Below, piece by piece: positions 51,506 through 60,623 of a stretch of DNA of 64,000 nt; positions within the stretch are counted from its first letter, which is position 1; each line of letters starts with the position of its first letter. The position numbers and the translations under genes were made by a program. The stretch is from Spirosoma lacussanchae. Its GTDB lineage: Bacteria > Bacteroidota > Bacteroidia > Cytophagales > Spirosomataceae. The notes beneath the pieces were generated by a model. That model saw only the letters and a list, made by a program, of their open reading frames with translations, searched no databases and was not told the origin of the DNA. The stretch covers positions 1,475,639-1,539,638 of the forward strand of contig NZ_SWJG01000001.1 of assembly GCF_005870035.1 (NCBI RefSeq). The letters are read 5' to 3'.

Positions 51506-53146
51506 TTAAACAATTTGTAGGCTGGTCATTTGAAACTGCTCTCCGCTGAAGAGACCCCGGTCGCTGAGTTTCAGGTTAGGAATGACCAGCAGGGCCATAA
51601 AGGACAAAGTCATGTAAGGCGCAGCAAGTGTGCTGCCAAGTTCTGCCTTCGCAAACCGGTCAAGCTCGCTGTACTGAGTGGCTACCTCATAGCCATCAGT
51701 ATCGGTCATCAGCCCCGCTACGGGCAGGGCCAGTATTGATTCATGCCCCACTGGTAACCCGCTGACCGCGCTCAGCCCACCCCTGGCTTCGATGACGAGG
51801 TTGATGGCCCGGCATAGACTGGCATCGTCGCAGCCGACGGCAGTGATGTTGTGCGAATCGTGCCCGACCGACGACGCAATGGCGCCGTGCTTCAGCCCGA
51901 AATTGCGGATGAAGGCTACCGCCGGGGGGGCGTTCTGGTAGCGGTTTACAACCACCAGTTTAAGCAGGTCCCGGTCAGTGTCCGGTACGATCAGCCCCTT
52001 TGCCAGCGTTGGTTCGACGTGGAGCTCGTTGGTAATAAGCTGACCGTCCAGGGCTTCGATGACCCGCATCGGGATTCCAGCCTGACCGCTGACCTGAAAC
52101 TCGTCTGCCTGTTTGGGCGAGCAGTTGAACTGATTGACCCACTCGCTGCGGAGATCCGGTATGTATGACTGTCCGGTTTCGGCAACTACCGTACCGTTGA
52201 TAACGGTTTGTCGAACAGTGAATCGCTCCAGGTCATCGACTACGATATAATCGGCCGGGTCGCCTTCGCGTAGCAGACCAACTGGCAAGCGGTAGTGAAG
52301 TACGGGGTTAAGGCAGGCCGCCCGCAACACATGCCAACGATCGTGTCCGGCGGCCAGCGCCCGTACTACCAGCTGGTTAATATGTCCTTCGGCGAGGGTG
52401 TCGGGGTGTTTATCGTCTGAGCAGAACATAATCTGCTTCGGGAACTCGGCCAGCAGGGGAATCAGCGCATCGAAATTGCGGGCTGCGCTGCCTTCCCGAA
52501 TCAGTATGTGAAGGCCCCGACGGGCTTTGTCGAGCCCTTCTTCGTAGGTAAAGCATTCGTGATCCGTACTGATGCCTGCGTCTATATAGCGTTGGGCGTC
52601 AGGCCCCGTGAGCCCCGGTGCGTGCCCGTCAATGGGTTTGTTGAAGGCTTTGGCCAGTGCTAGTTTGGCCATGACGTCGGCGTCTTCGTGCAACACGCCC
52701 GGGTAGTTCATCATCTCGGCCAGGTACCCGATTTCTTTCAAGCCCAGCAGGTAGCGCACATCCCGAACGCCGATGGTAGCACCGGCAGTTTCGAAAGTCG
52801 TGGCCGGTACGCAGGAGGGCGCGCCAAACATGAATTTGAACGGAACCCGCCGGGCTTCGGCCAGCATGTATTCAACGCCAGCTACGCCCAGTACGTTGCC
52901 AATTTCGTGCGGATCGGATACGGTGGCTACGGTGCCATGCACAACGGCCAGCCGGGCAAACTGAGGGGGTGTCAGCAGCGAACTTTCAATGTGGACATGC
53001 GCATCAACAAAACCGGGCAGCACATAAGGCTCGCCAGGACGTTCGGGGCCGAGTCGGTCGATACGGGCAATACGGCCATTTTCGAAGGTGAGGGTTCCGT
53101 AAAAAATAGTCTGGTCAAAGAGATTCAGCAGGTTGGCCGTGATCAT
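51506..53146 (-). CDS. ade: Adenine deaminase
   Basis: A 546-aa cytosolic metalloenzyme that converts adenine to hypoxanthine. VLPGFVDAHVHIESSLLTPPQFA holds the metal-binding HxH. VATVSDPHEIGNVLGV, IDGHAPGLTGPDAQRYIDAGISTDHECFTYEE and MFCSDDKHPDTL are diagnostic. GHDSHNITAVGCDD and SGLPVGHESILALPVAGLMTD lie near the C-terminus. Length and motif order are those of bacterial Ade. The membrane-protein gene ends 3 bases before its start codon, so the two are probably co-transcribed. Confidence 0.94.
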   Translation of the reverse strand: MITANLLNLFDQTIFYGTLTFENGRIARIDRLGPERPGEPYVLPGFVDAHVHIESSLLTPPQFARLAVVHGTVATVSDPHEIGNVLGVAGVEYMLAEARRVPFKFMFGAPSCVPATTFETAGATIGVRDVRYLLGLKEIGYLAEMMNYPGVLHEDADVMAKLALAKAFNKPIDGHAPGLTGPDAQRYIDAGISTDHECFTYEEGLDKARRGLHILIREGSAARNFDALIPLLAEFPKQIMFCSDDKHPDTLAEGHINQLVVRALAAGHDRWHVLRAACLNPVLHYRLPVGLLREGDPADYIVVDDLERFTVRQTVINGTVVAETGQSYIPDLRSEWVNQFNCSPKQADEFQVSGQAGIPMRVIEALDGQLITNELHVEPTLAKGLIVPDTDRDLLKLVVVNRYQNAPPAVAFIRNFGLKHGAIASSVGHDSHNITAVGCDDASLCRAINLVIEARGGLSAVSGLPVGHESILALPVAGLMTDTDGYEVATQYSELDRFAKAELGSTLAAPYMTLSFMALLVIPNLKLSDRGLFSGEQFQMTSLQIV

Positions 53147-53149
53147 AAA

Positions 53150-54415
53150 TCAGATGCGTATAAACAGATGGCGGGCATACATCCAGCGTAGCATACTATA
53201 GAAGATAGCCAGGGTGGTGGCTCCAACCAGCAGTGGCTCATACGCAGCCCCGAATAGCTGAAACGGTTGATGTCCCAGATGAATGTAAAGTGAATTGATG
53301 ATGAATCGATCGATCAGATGAACCAGGCAGTAGATAGCAATGGAGTTCATACCGACAACGACAAACGGAAAGGTCCAGCGCCGGGCCATGGGTTGCCAAC
53401 GCCCCGTCCCATCGACCAGAGCGTAGAAAAAGGCGAGCAGCCAGTAGCACCAGCCTCCGCTGAACAACACCCAGGCGGGCGTCCAGATACGCTTAACAAC
53501 CGGGCAAATACCGAGCCCGTGCAGCGCCAGACCAGCCAGTATACCCGTCAGGCCAGCCGCTAGTAGCCGTGTCAGGAGCTGGCGCCGGGGCACACCCGAC
53601 CGTATCCATCGACCTGCCTGTAGCCCCAGTATCATAGTAGCGAGGGTGGGTATGAAGCTCAGTGTGGCATAGCCACCGCCGTTGAATACAAAAGGACGCT
53701 CGCGGGGGAAGAGGTTTAAGAACCAGGTATCGAACGCCCAGGCCAGGTTACTGTTTTTGTTGAAATGAGCCATAAGCCCGCTGTAGTGCTCGGGCCAGTT
53801 GGCCGGAACCCCAACGGCAGCGTAATCAAAAGCCGGACCGGGAAGGGGGTAGAGAACAAAAGCCAGCCAGTACCCGGCCAGCACGGCGCCCAAAGCAATC
53901 CAGCCGGTTCGGGAAGAGGCCGCACCGAGCAGAAACAGAAACGGATAGCCCAGACCAATCTGCGTCAGCGTATCCTCAAAGGTGAAATTGGTTTGCTCGG
54001 CATGAACCGAACGGAGAAAAATACCGAGCAGAATCAGGATCAGCGATCGCCGGAAAGCGTGCCCTACCTGAGCCGGAAACGACTGGCCCTGCGTAACCCG
54101 CGCGGCCATCGAGTACGGTAAGGCTACGCCCACCAGAAACGAAAACGAAGGCTGAATAAGGTCGTGCAGCGAGCAGCCCGCCCACTCTATATGACTCTGG
54201 TGATAAGCCAGAAAAGACCAAAAGCGGCTAGCGGGGAATTGCTCCTGCAACCGATGAAACTGAAGGAGTTCGGCCGCCATCAGGGTCATAACGAACCCCC
54301 TATACGCATCCATCGACATAAGCCGGCTGGCCCGGGGCTGGTCGGTGCCGAACGAACCTGCGTGCTGACTGCCGGGGGCAGAGGACGAGAAGCCGGGCGA
54401 CGTAGGGGTGAGCAT
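53150..54415 (-). CDS. Acyltransferase-like membrane protein (DUF5009 / HGSNAT-like)
   Basis: A 421-aa integral membrane protein with about ten hydrophobic helices. [26 protein letters not shown] and [29 protein letters not shown] are the first conserved blocks of the DUF5009 and heparan-alpha-glucosaminide N-acetyltransferase-like family. The later [20 protein letters not shown] and [16 protein letters not shown] also fit. It may acetylate a cell-surface sugar, but the substrate is unknown. The first 30 residues are polar; ATG 54415 is the start taken, though a later Met just before DAYRG is possible. Confidence 0.8.
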   Translation of the reverse strand: MLTPTSPGFSSSAPGSQHAGSFGTDQPRASRLMSMDAYRGFVMTLMAAELLQFHRLQEQFPASRFWSFLAYHQSHIEWAGCSLHDLIQPSFSFLVGVALPYSMAARVTQGQSFPAQVGHAFRRSLILILLGIFLRSVHAEQTNFTFEDTLTQIGLGYPFLFLLGAASSRTGWIALGAVLAGYWLAFVLYPLPGPAFDYAAVGVPANWPEHYSGLMAHFNKNSNLAWAFDTWFLNLFPRERPFVFNGGGYATLSFIPTLATMILGLQAGRWIRSGVPRRQLLTRLLAAGLTGILAGLALHGLGICPVVKRIWTPAWVLFSGGWCYWLLAFFYALVDGTGRWQPMARRWTFPFVVVGMNSIAIYCLVHLIDRFIINSLYIHLGHQPFQLFGAAYEPLLVGATTLAIFYSMLRWMYARHLFIRI

Positions 54416-54547
54416 GGGGAGAGCAGGGTCGAACTGTCAAATGTTGGGATTGGTGCTCATATTCGCAATAAGTATGGCAAAGTTTTTCGGGCCGGACTGG
54501 TATATTTTAATCCGATCGTCTCTTTTATTGCAAAAAAACAAGCACTG

Positions 54548-56224
54548 ATGCCCGCTATAGTCTTAAAAGTTCACCCTGCCGATAACGTGATCGTGGCGCT
54601 GCGTAACCTGACGGCTGGTGAACAGATAGAATTTGATTCGCAAACGTATACACTCCCGTATGCGGTGGGAGCCAAACATAAATTCGTTACCGAAGACCGT
54701 CAGCCCGGCGATCCTGTTATTATGTACGGCGTGCTGGTGGGTAAAGCCACTCAGCCCATTCGGCGGGGAGAACCAATTACTACCTTTAACCTCAAACACG
54801 ACGCCGACCCGTATGGCCTGGCCAAAAAGCAGCCCTACCGCTGGCAGCCCCCCGATGTCTCGCGCTGGCAGGACCGCACGTTCATGGGCTACCACCGCGC
54901 CGACGGTCGGGTTGGTACGCGCAACTACTGGCTCGTTGTGCCGCTGGTCTTCTGCGAAAACCGGAATGTGCTTATTCTGAAAGATGCGTTTGAGCGCGAA
55001 CTCGGCTATGCACAACCCGAGATGTACCGGCAGCAGGTTCACGAACTGCTCAGCCTGTACCGGGCGGGCGAAATGGATGTGATCCGAAAAATGCAGCCCT
55101 TTGTCGATGTAAGTCAGAATCATACCCTGACCCATACCAGCGCCCCGCCGTCAAACCGGCCGTTCCCGAATGTCGATGGCATTAAGTTCCTGACCCATGA
55201 GATGGGCTGTGGTGGAACCCGGCAGGATTCGGCCGTACTCTGCTCGCTGCTGGCCGGGATGATCAACAACCCGAACGTAGCGGGGGCAACGGTACTGAGT
55301 CTGGGCTGCCAGCACCTGCAGGCCGATATGATCTCGGCCGAAATCCGGCGGCAAAATCCGAAATTCAACAAACCGCTGCTGCTGTTCGAACAACAGGCCG
55401 GTACCGAATACGCGCTGATGAGCCAGGCGGTTAAAGAAACGTTTCTGGGCCTGGCCGAGATCAATAAACTAACCCGCCAACCCGCTCCGCTCAGCGCGCT
55501 GACCATCGGGCTGAAATGTGGTGGTTCTGACGGCTTTTCGGGCATATCGGCCAACCCGGCCATCGGCCATCTGTCCGACGTGATCGTAGCGTTGGGTGGG
55601 AAAACTGTATTGGCCGAATTTCCGGAGCTGAACGGGGTTGAGCAGGAGCTCATTAACCGCACCGTCAACGATGCCGATGCTCAGAAGTTCATCGACCTGA
55701 TGGGTGGCTATTCGGCCCAGGCCGAAGCCGTAGGGTCGGGGTTCGACATGAACCCGTCGCCGGGCAATATCAAAGACGGACTCATTACCGATGCCATCAA
55801 GTCGGCCGGAGCGGCCAAGAAAGGCGGAACGGCTCCGGTGGCCCAGGTACTCGACTATGCCGAGCCGGTTGATACGCCCGGCCTGACGCTGCTCTGCACG
55901 CCCGGCAACGACGTTGAAGCCACAACCGGTATGGCCGGTTCAGGTACCAACGTGATCTTGTTTACAACGGGGCTGGGTACACCAACCGGCAATCCCGTGT
56001 GTCCGGTCGTAAAAATATCGACCAACAGTGCTCTCCTGAACCGGATGCCCGATGTCATTGATTTCGACAGCGGCCCGATCATTGAGGGCGAGCAGACGAT
56101 TGACCAAAATGCCGATGCCCTGCTCGACTACATCGTCCGGCTGGCCTCGGGCGAAACCATAACCGCAGCCGAACGACTTGGTCAGGATGATTTCATTCCC
56201 TGGAAACGGGGGGTGTCGCTGTAA
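54548..56224 (+). CDS. UxaA-family altronate dehydratase-like enzyme
   Basis: A 558-aa cytosolic dehydratase. Residues about 1-95 are an SAF-type domain (LKVHPADNVIVALRNLTAGEQI, KHKFVTEDRQPGDPVIMYG). The rest is the catalytic UxaA domain (FMGYHRADGRVGTRNYW, HEMGCGGTRQDSAVLCSLLAGMINNPN, LSLGCQHLQ, LKCGGSDGFSGISANPAIGH, TTGMAGSGTNVILFTTGLGTPTG). UxaA enzymes remove water from sugar acids such as altronate. Here the neighbours point to L-fuconate or a similar six-carbon acid. The ATG at 54548 is used; an open frame back to 54164 overlaps the divergent gene and is rejected. Confidence 0.85.
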   Translation: MPAIVLKVHPADNVIVALRNLTAGEQIEFDSQTYTLPYAVGAKHKFVTEDRQPGDPVIMYGVLVGKATQPIRRGEPITTFNLKHDADPYGLAKKQPYRWQPPDVSRWQDRTFMGYHRADGRVGTRNYWLVVPLVFCENRNVLILKDAFERELGYAQPEMYRQQVHELLSLYRAGEMDVIRKMQPFVDVSQNHTLTHTSAPPSNRPFPNVDGIKFLTHEMGCGGTRQDSAVLCSLLAGMINNPNVAGATVLSLGCQHLQADMISAEIRRQNPKFNKPLLLFEQQAGTEYALMSQAVKETFLGLAEINKLTRQPAPLSALTIGLKCGGSDGFSGISANPAIGHLSDVIVALGGKTVLAEFPELNGVEQELINRTVNDADAQKFIDLMGGYSAQAEAVGSGFDMNPSPGNIKDGLITDAIKSAGAAKKGGTAPVAQVLDYAEPVDTPGLTLLCTPGNDVEATTGMAGSGTNVILFTTGLGTPTGNPVCPVVKISTNSALLNRMPDVIDFDSGPIIEGEQTIDQNADALLDYIVRLASGETITAAERLGQDDFIPWKRGVSL

Positions 56225-56304
56225 TGAGTGACTGAATGAATGGGCGAGTAAACAGCACCCGTTCTACGCAGTCACTTACCCATTGATTCACTCTAGTAAC
56301 GATT

Positions 56305-57078
56305 ATGTTCTCACTTTCTAACAAAACCGCCATCGTCACCGGTGGGGCCAGCGGTATTGGACTGGCTATCGCGAAGGCGTTTGCGCAGGCCGGGGCGCTG
56401 GTGCGTATTTTTGATCTGAATCCCGAACAGGCCGGACTGGCTGCCGAAGGTATCCGGCAGGAGGGGGGGCAGGCAACGAGCCATGCCGTTGATGTATCGG
56501 ATCAGGCCACCGTACGCGCCCTGGTCGACCAGCTGGCTGCCGAAGGGCCTATTCATATACTGGTCAATAACGCAGGCGTAGCGCACGTTGGCACCGTAGA
56601 AACCACCTCCGAAGCGGATTTCGACCGGATTTTTCGGATCAACGTCAAGGGGGTGTACAACTGCCTGTATGCGGTTATTCCGCATCTGAAGGCTGCGGGT
56701 GGGGGCGTTATTCTGAACATGGCATCGGTAGCCGCAACCCTGGGTTTGAACGACCGGTTTGCGTACTCGATGAGTAAAGGCGCCGTTCTGACGATGACGC
56801 TGTCGGTGGCAAAGGATTATCTGAAGGATAAAATTCGTTGCAACTGTATTTCGCCCGCCCGGGTTCATACGCCTTTCGTAGACGGGTTTCTGGCGAAGAA
56901 CTACCCCGGTCAGGAAGCCGAGATGTTTGAGCGGCTCTCAAAAACGCAGCCCATTGGCCGCATGGCCGAGCCGCAGGAAGTCGGAGCGCTGGCGCTGTTT
57001 CTGTGCTCCGATGAGGCTGGATTTATTACCGGCTGCGATTATCCGCTCGATGGAGGATTTACTCGTCTGAACACCTGA
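56305..57078 (+). CDS. SDR-family sugar-acid or sugar dehydrogenase
   Basis: A 257-aa short-chain dehydrogenase. VTGGASGIGLAIAKAF binds NAD(P), with VRIFDL and an Asp that favours NAD. LVNNAGVAHVG, MASVAATLG (catalytic Ser region) and YSMSKGAV (catalytic Tyr and Lys) follow, then CISPARVHTPFV and LDGGFTRL. In the non-phosphorylating fucose route an SDR oxidises L-fucose or 2-keto-3-deoxy-L-fuconate; I cannot tell which. It is 80 bases after the dehydratase gene and about 60 before the hydrolase gene. Confidence 0.88.
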   Translation: MFSLSNKTAIVTGGASGIGLAIAKAFAQAGALVRIFDLNPEQAGLAAEGIRQEGGQATSHAVDVSDQATVRALVDQLAAEGPIHILVNNAGVAHVGTVETTSEADFDRIFRINVKGVYNCLYAVIPHLKAAGGGVILNMASVAATLGLNDRFAYSMSKGAVLTMTLSVAKDYLKDKIRCNCISPARVHTPFVDGFLAKNYPGQEAEMFERLSKTQPIGRMAEPQEVGALALFLCSDEAGFITGCDYPLDGGFTRLNT

Positions 57079-57141
57079 CCTACCCCTCGCCACCGGCCGA
57101 ACCTGGTTGCCTATACGTTTACGAAAAACCACAAACTAACT

Positions 57142-57996
57142 ATGAAACTTTTCCGCTTCGGCCTGCCCGACCACGAACACCCCGGCGTTGAACTACCCAA
57201 TGGTCAGCGCCTTGACGTTACTCATTTTGGCGAAGATTATGACGAGTCATTCTTTGCCAGTAACGGACCCGACCGGCTGGCGCACTGGCTGTCAGCCCAC
57301 GCGCCTGCGTGCCCGATTGTCTCGGCCGATGCCCGGTTCGGCCCCTGCGTAAAACGACCCTCCAAGATTGTCTGTGTGGGGCTGAACTACGCTAAACACG
57401 CGGCCGAAACGAACGCACCTACCCCCGCAGAACCGATCCTGTTCTTCAAGTCGACCACGGCGCTCTGCGGACCCAACGACGATGTGGTCATTCCGAAGCG
57501 CTCCGAAAAAACGGACTGGGAGGTCGAGCTGGCCATCGTCATCGGCAAACGGGCCAGTTATGTCGAACTCGACGACGCGCTGGATTACGTAGCCGGTTAT
57601 GCGCTGCACAATGACTATTCTGAACGGGCCTTCCAGCTCGAACGGGGGGGGCAGTGGGTAAAAGGAAAAAGTGCCGATACATTTGCGCCCCTGGGGCCGT
57701 TCCTGGTTACCAAAGATGATATTGCCGATCCTAATGCGCTACATCTGTGGCTCAGTGTCAACGGCGAGCGGTTGCAGGATTCCAATACCGACGATATGAT
57801 CTTTAACGTGCCGACGCTGGTCAGTTACATCAGTCAGTTCATGACCCTGCTTCCCGGCGACGTGATCTCAACCGGCACGCCCGCTGGCGTAGGCCTCGGT
57901 CTGAAACCACCGCGCTACCTCAAACCCGGCGACGTCATCGAACTCGGTATCGAAGGATTGGGTGAGCAACGGCAAACTGCCGTAAGCTATACTTGA
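57142..57996 (+). CDS. Fumarylacetoacetate hydrolase-family enzyme
   Basis: A 284-aa cytosolic hydrolase. VCVGLNYAKHAAETN, EPILFFKSTTALCGPNDDVVIP, DWEVELAIVIGK (metal Glu residues), GYALHNDYSER and STGTPAGVGLGLKPP are the FAH-family blocks. In the L-fucose pathway the FAH enzyme splits 2,4-diketo-3-deoxy-L-fuconate into pyruvate and L-lactate. That assignment here comes from the neighbours (dehydratase, SDR, lactonase), and other acylpyruvate substrates are possible. Confidence 0.88.
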   Translation: MKLFRFGLPDHEHPGVELPNGQRLDVTHFGEDYDESFFASNGPDRLAHWLSAHAPACPIVSADARFGPCVKRPSKIVCVGLNYAKHAAETNAPTPAEPILFFKSTTALCGPNDDVVIPKRSEKTDWEVELAIVIGKRASYVELDDALDYVAGYALHNDYSERAFQLERGGQWVKGKSADTFAPLGPFLVTKDDIADPNALHLWLSVNGERLQDSNTDDMIFNVPTLVSYISQFMTLLPGDVISTGTPAGVGLGLKPPRYLKPGDVIELGIEGLGEQRQTAVSYT

Positions 57997-58118
57997 GGGT
58001 ATTGAAGTCGGGATGACAGGACCATGCTCTTCCAAGGGTTAGGGACTTGATCGTAACGCAGGGTAATCAGCACCTTTCACGTCATCAGGCTTGTCTGACT
58101 CGTATTTTCGTATCTCCT

Positions 58119-58946
58119 ATGATCATCGATTCGCATCAGCATTTCTGGCAATATGAGCCGGTCCGCGACGCCTGGATTACCGACGATATGTCGGCCATCC
58201 GGCGCGATTTTTTACCAGCCGACCTGGAGCCGGTACTGGCCGAAAACGGCGTCGACGGCTGTGTGGCTGTGCAGGCCAGCCAGTCGGAAGCCGAGACCGA
58301 ATTTCTGGTTAAGCTGGCCCGGGCCTACGATATCGTTAAAGGTGTTGTTGGCTGGGTCGATCTGCAGGCGCCGACTCTGTCTGACCGGCTGGCCCACTTT
58401 GCTCAGTATCCGCCCATCAAGGGGTATCGGCACGTGGCCCAGGCTGAGCCAGACGATTTCCTGGCCCGCCCGGCCGTAGTAGAAGGGATACGCAAACTGG
58501 CCGATTTTGGACTGACGTACGACATCCTGATTTATCCCAATCAGTTGAAAGCTGCCTTACACCTGGTTCGGGCCGTGCCGGAAGTCAATTTTGTTATCGA
58601 CCATCTGGCCAAGCCATACATAAAGAAACGGGACATTAACCGCTGGTCTAACTTCATGGCGGAGATTGCCAAACAGCCCAATGTACACTGCAAACTGTCG
58701 GGCCTGGTTACCGAAGCCGACTGGCAGGATTGGGGTAAGCGCGACTTTTTTCCGTACCTCGACGTTGCCTTTGAGCATTTTGGCCCGGACCGGCTGATGT
58801 TCGGCTCCGACTGGCCGGTATGTCTGGTGGCGGCCAATTATACCCAGGTGAAAACGATTATCGAAGACTATGTAGAACCCTGGGGCGACGAGGTCCGCCT
58901 AAAGGTCTTTGGCGAGAATGCCACCCGCTTTTATCGGCTAGCGTAG
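58119..58946 (+). CDS. Amidohydrolase-family lactonase (L-fuconolactonase-like)
   Basis: A 275-aa enzyme of the amidohydrolase-2 type. MIIDSHQHFWQYEPVRDAWITDDMSAIRRDFLPADLEPVL is typical of L-fuconolactonase and L-rhamnonolactonase. His6 and His8 form the HxH metal site. VDGCVAVQASQSEAET, NFVIDHLAKP, VHCKLSGLVTEADW and LMFGSDWPVC are further blocks. It opens the lactone formed by sugar oxidation. The ATG at 58119 is used; the frame extends back to 58047 without similarity. Its end overlaps the convergent cytochrome gene by 9 bases. Confidence 0.87.
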   Translation: MIIDSHQHFWQYEPVRDAWITDDMSAIRRDFLPADLEPVLAENGVDGCVAVQASQSEAETEFLVKLARAYDIVKGVVGWVDLQAPTLSDRLAHFAQYPPIKGYRHVAQAEPDDFLARPAVVEGIRKLADFGLTYDILIYPNQLKAALHLVRAVPEVNFVIDHLAKPYIKKRDINRWSNFMAEIAKQPNVHCKLSGLVTEADWQDWGKRDFFPYLDVAFEHFGPDRLMFGSDWPVCLVAANYTQVKTIIEDYVEPWGDEVRLKVFGENATRFYRLA

Positions 58947-60491
58947 CTTGTTTTCGAGTAGCATGATCCCGCTACCGGGTCGGCGCCAGTAGTCCATCAA
59001 AGCGGCATGCTCAGGACCCGTCGGGCGAAAAAACGAGCCCAGCAGGATATCGTCGTCGCCATCCTGATCTACGTCGCCCGCGGCCAGTCGTAGCCAGCGC
59101 CCCCGGTTAGCCGCCGGGAAAGAGCGCGGTATGAACAGCTGGCTGCCCCGGTTTTCGAAATAGATAAACCCGGCATAGGGCCGCTGCGAAAAATCGGGGA
59201 AATGGGCGATGGCTGCCAGATCGGGATCGCCGTCCTGATCAAAATCCCGGACAACGGTCTGGCTGGCTCCGTGCATCGGGTAAAACCAGGTTTGCCGAAA
59301 CCGGAATCGGCCGTCGTTCTCGAAAATGCGGATGCCGTGGTAGGGCTTCAGTACCAGCGAATAGTCGGCGTTGTCGCCATTGGTATAGACCAGGTCGTCG
59401 TCGCCATCCCGGTCCAGATCGATCAGTTCGAGGTAGCTGGAGCCATAAACCGGCGGAAACCGAAGCACGGTTTCTTTCCGGAACGAGCCGTTTCGCTGGT
59501 TGTAGTATACTGCCACCTGCTCGTCGCCCTGCGTCAGCAACGCCACCACATCGGGCCACTGGTCGTGGTTGACGTCCCGCACGTACGCTACGCGGGCACC
59601 CGGAACCGCGTCCAGTACATGTTCCCGGTACCCGGTTTTCAACTGTTCGTACCAGCTGAGTTTACCCAGGTGGTGACCAAATTCACAAATCAGCGCATCC
59701 TCCCGACCGTCGCGGTTAAGATCGGCTACCGTGGTTTGAACGGGTCGCTGCAGGTTATCAATTCGTACGGCCTGTGCGCGACTACGATCAGCCGACCGGG
59801 TTTCCCAGCTGCCTGCGGGCTGATCGTTCGGATTCAGGACACCCACGGTCAGCAGATCGAGACGCCCATCCGGATGGCTGCGGAGGTCTACCACGGGGCT
59901 GCTGGTGCGTAGCGAATCGATCCGCTGCAGCCGCTTGTTGAGGGCAAATAGATTACCGCGAGCGTCGCCTGCCCAGATCCGTTGCGACAGCGAGTCGTAG
60001 GTAAGCAGCGTTATCAGACCATCGACGCTACGCTCGGAAGCATGAGCCGTAAACAAGGGCAACGCTGGCTGAATAGCGGCATGGGGGGCCTGCGCCGGGA
60101 GCGAGTCAGGAGCCTGCGCCACATAGTAGTCGACAATCTTCTGCCAGTCGGACGGATGAAGCGTCGGGTGTTCGGGGAATATGTTGGCTTCGATCAGGCG
60201 TTTCAGCTCGTCGGTGTTGCTGTAGCGCATGATTTCTTCCATCTGCCGATCCGACTGACCCAGGCGCAGGGCCATTTGAGGAAGTACGCCGTTTTGCCAG
60301 GTCACCTTATCGAGTAAGGCCGGTGCCGGCTGGAGGTGGCAGCTGCCGCAGTAGGTCTGAGCCAGCTGTTGGCCGCTGAGTTGGGTAGGTGCGGGGGGCG
60401 TAGGGGCGGTATCGGTTTTATTGGAAGACTGGCAGGCCATAAACAGCATGGCACTTCCACAGACAACACCTACTAACCGGACCCACGACAT
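58938..60491 (-). CDS. Lipoprotein with cytochrome c-like motif and FG-GAP repeats
   Basis: A 517-aa lipoprotein: signal with lipobox MAC, Cys20. Residues about 40-130 carry one haem c site, CGSCH (Cys48, Cys51, His52), in a cytochrome c-like context. Residues about 150-510 contain repeated FG-GAP/VCBS-type calcium motifs (DLNRDGREDALI, DVNHDQWPDVV, DLDRDGDDDLVY, DFDQDGDPDLAA, DVDQDGDDDILLG), predicting a beta-propeller. It is probably exposed on the cell surface or in the periplasm. Fusions of this type are common in Cytophagales but have no proven role. The gene lies between the lactonase and the kinase on the opposite strand. Confidence 0.82.
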   Translation of the reverse strand: MSWVRLVGVVCGSAMLFMACQSSNKTDTAPTPPAPTQLSGQQLAQTYCGSCHLQPAPALLDKVTWQNGVLPQMALRLGQSDRQMEEIMRYSNTDELKRLIEANIFPEHPTLHPSDWQKIVDYYVAQAPDSLPAQAPHAAIQPALPLFTAHASERSVDGLITLLTYDSLSQRIWAGDARGNLFALNKRLQRIDSLRTSSPVVDLRSHPDGRLDLLTVGVLNPNDQPAGSWETRSADRSRAQAVRIDNLQRPVQTTVADLNRDGREDALICEFGHHLGKLSWYEQLKTGYREHVLDAVPGARVAYVRDVNHDQWPDVVALLTQGDEQVAVYYNQRNGSFRKETVLRFPPVYGSSYLELIDLDRDGDDDLVYTNGDNADYSLVLKPYHGIRIFENDGRFRFRQTWFYPMHGASQTVVRDFDQDGDPDLAAIAHFPDFSQRPYAGFIYFENRGSQLFIPRSFPAANRGRWLRLAAGDVDQDGDDDILLGSFFRPTGPEHAALMDYWRRPGSGIMLLENKLR

Positions 60492-60623
60492 AGAAATGGC
60501 TTTTTACAAAGATAAGCCCGAAACCGATAGGCCGTCGGCAGCGGCCCGGCTTTGGCAGCCAGACAAACATCAAATCGAAAAAATGCGTTGCTTTAGCATA
60601 CCATAACCCACTTTCGACACTCC

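Noticed and set aside
54164..54547. Long N-terminal extension of the UxaA-type gene
   Set aside because: It would overlap the divergent membrane-protein gene and lacks family similarity, while the ATG at 54548 starts the conserved SAF domain.
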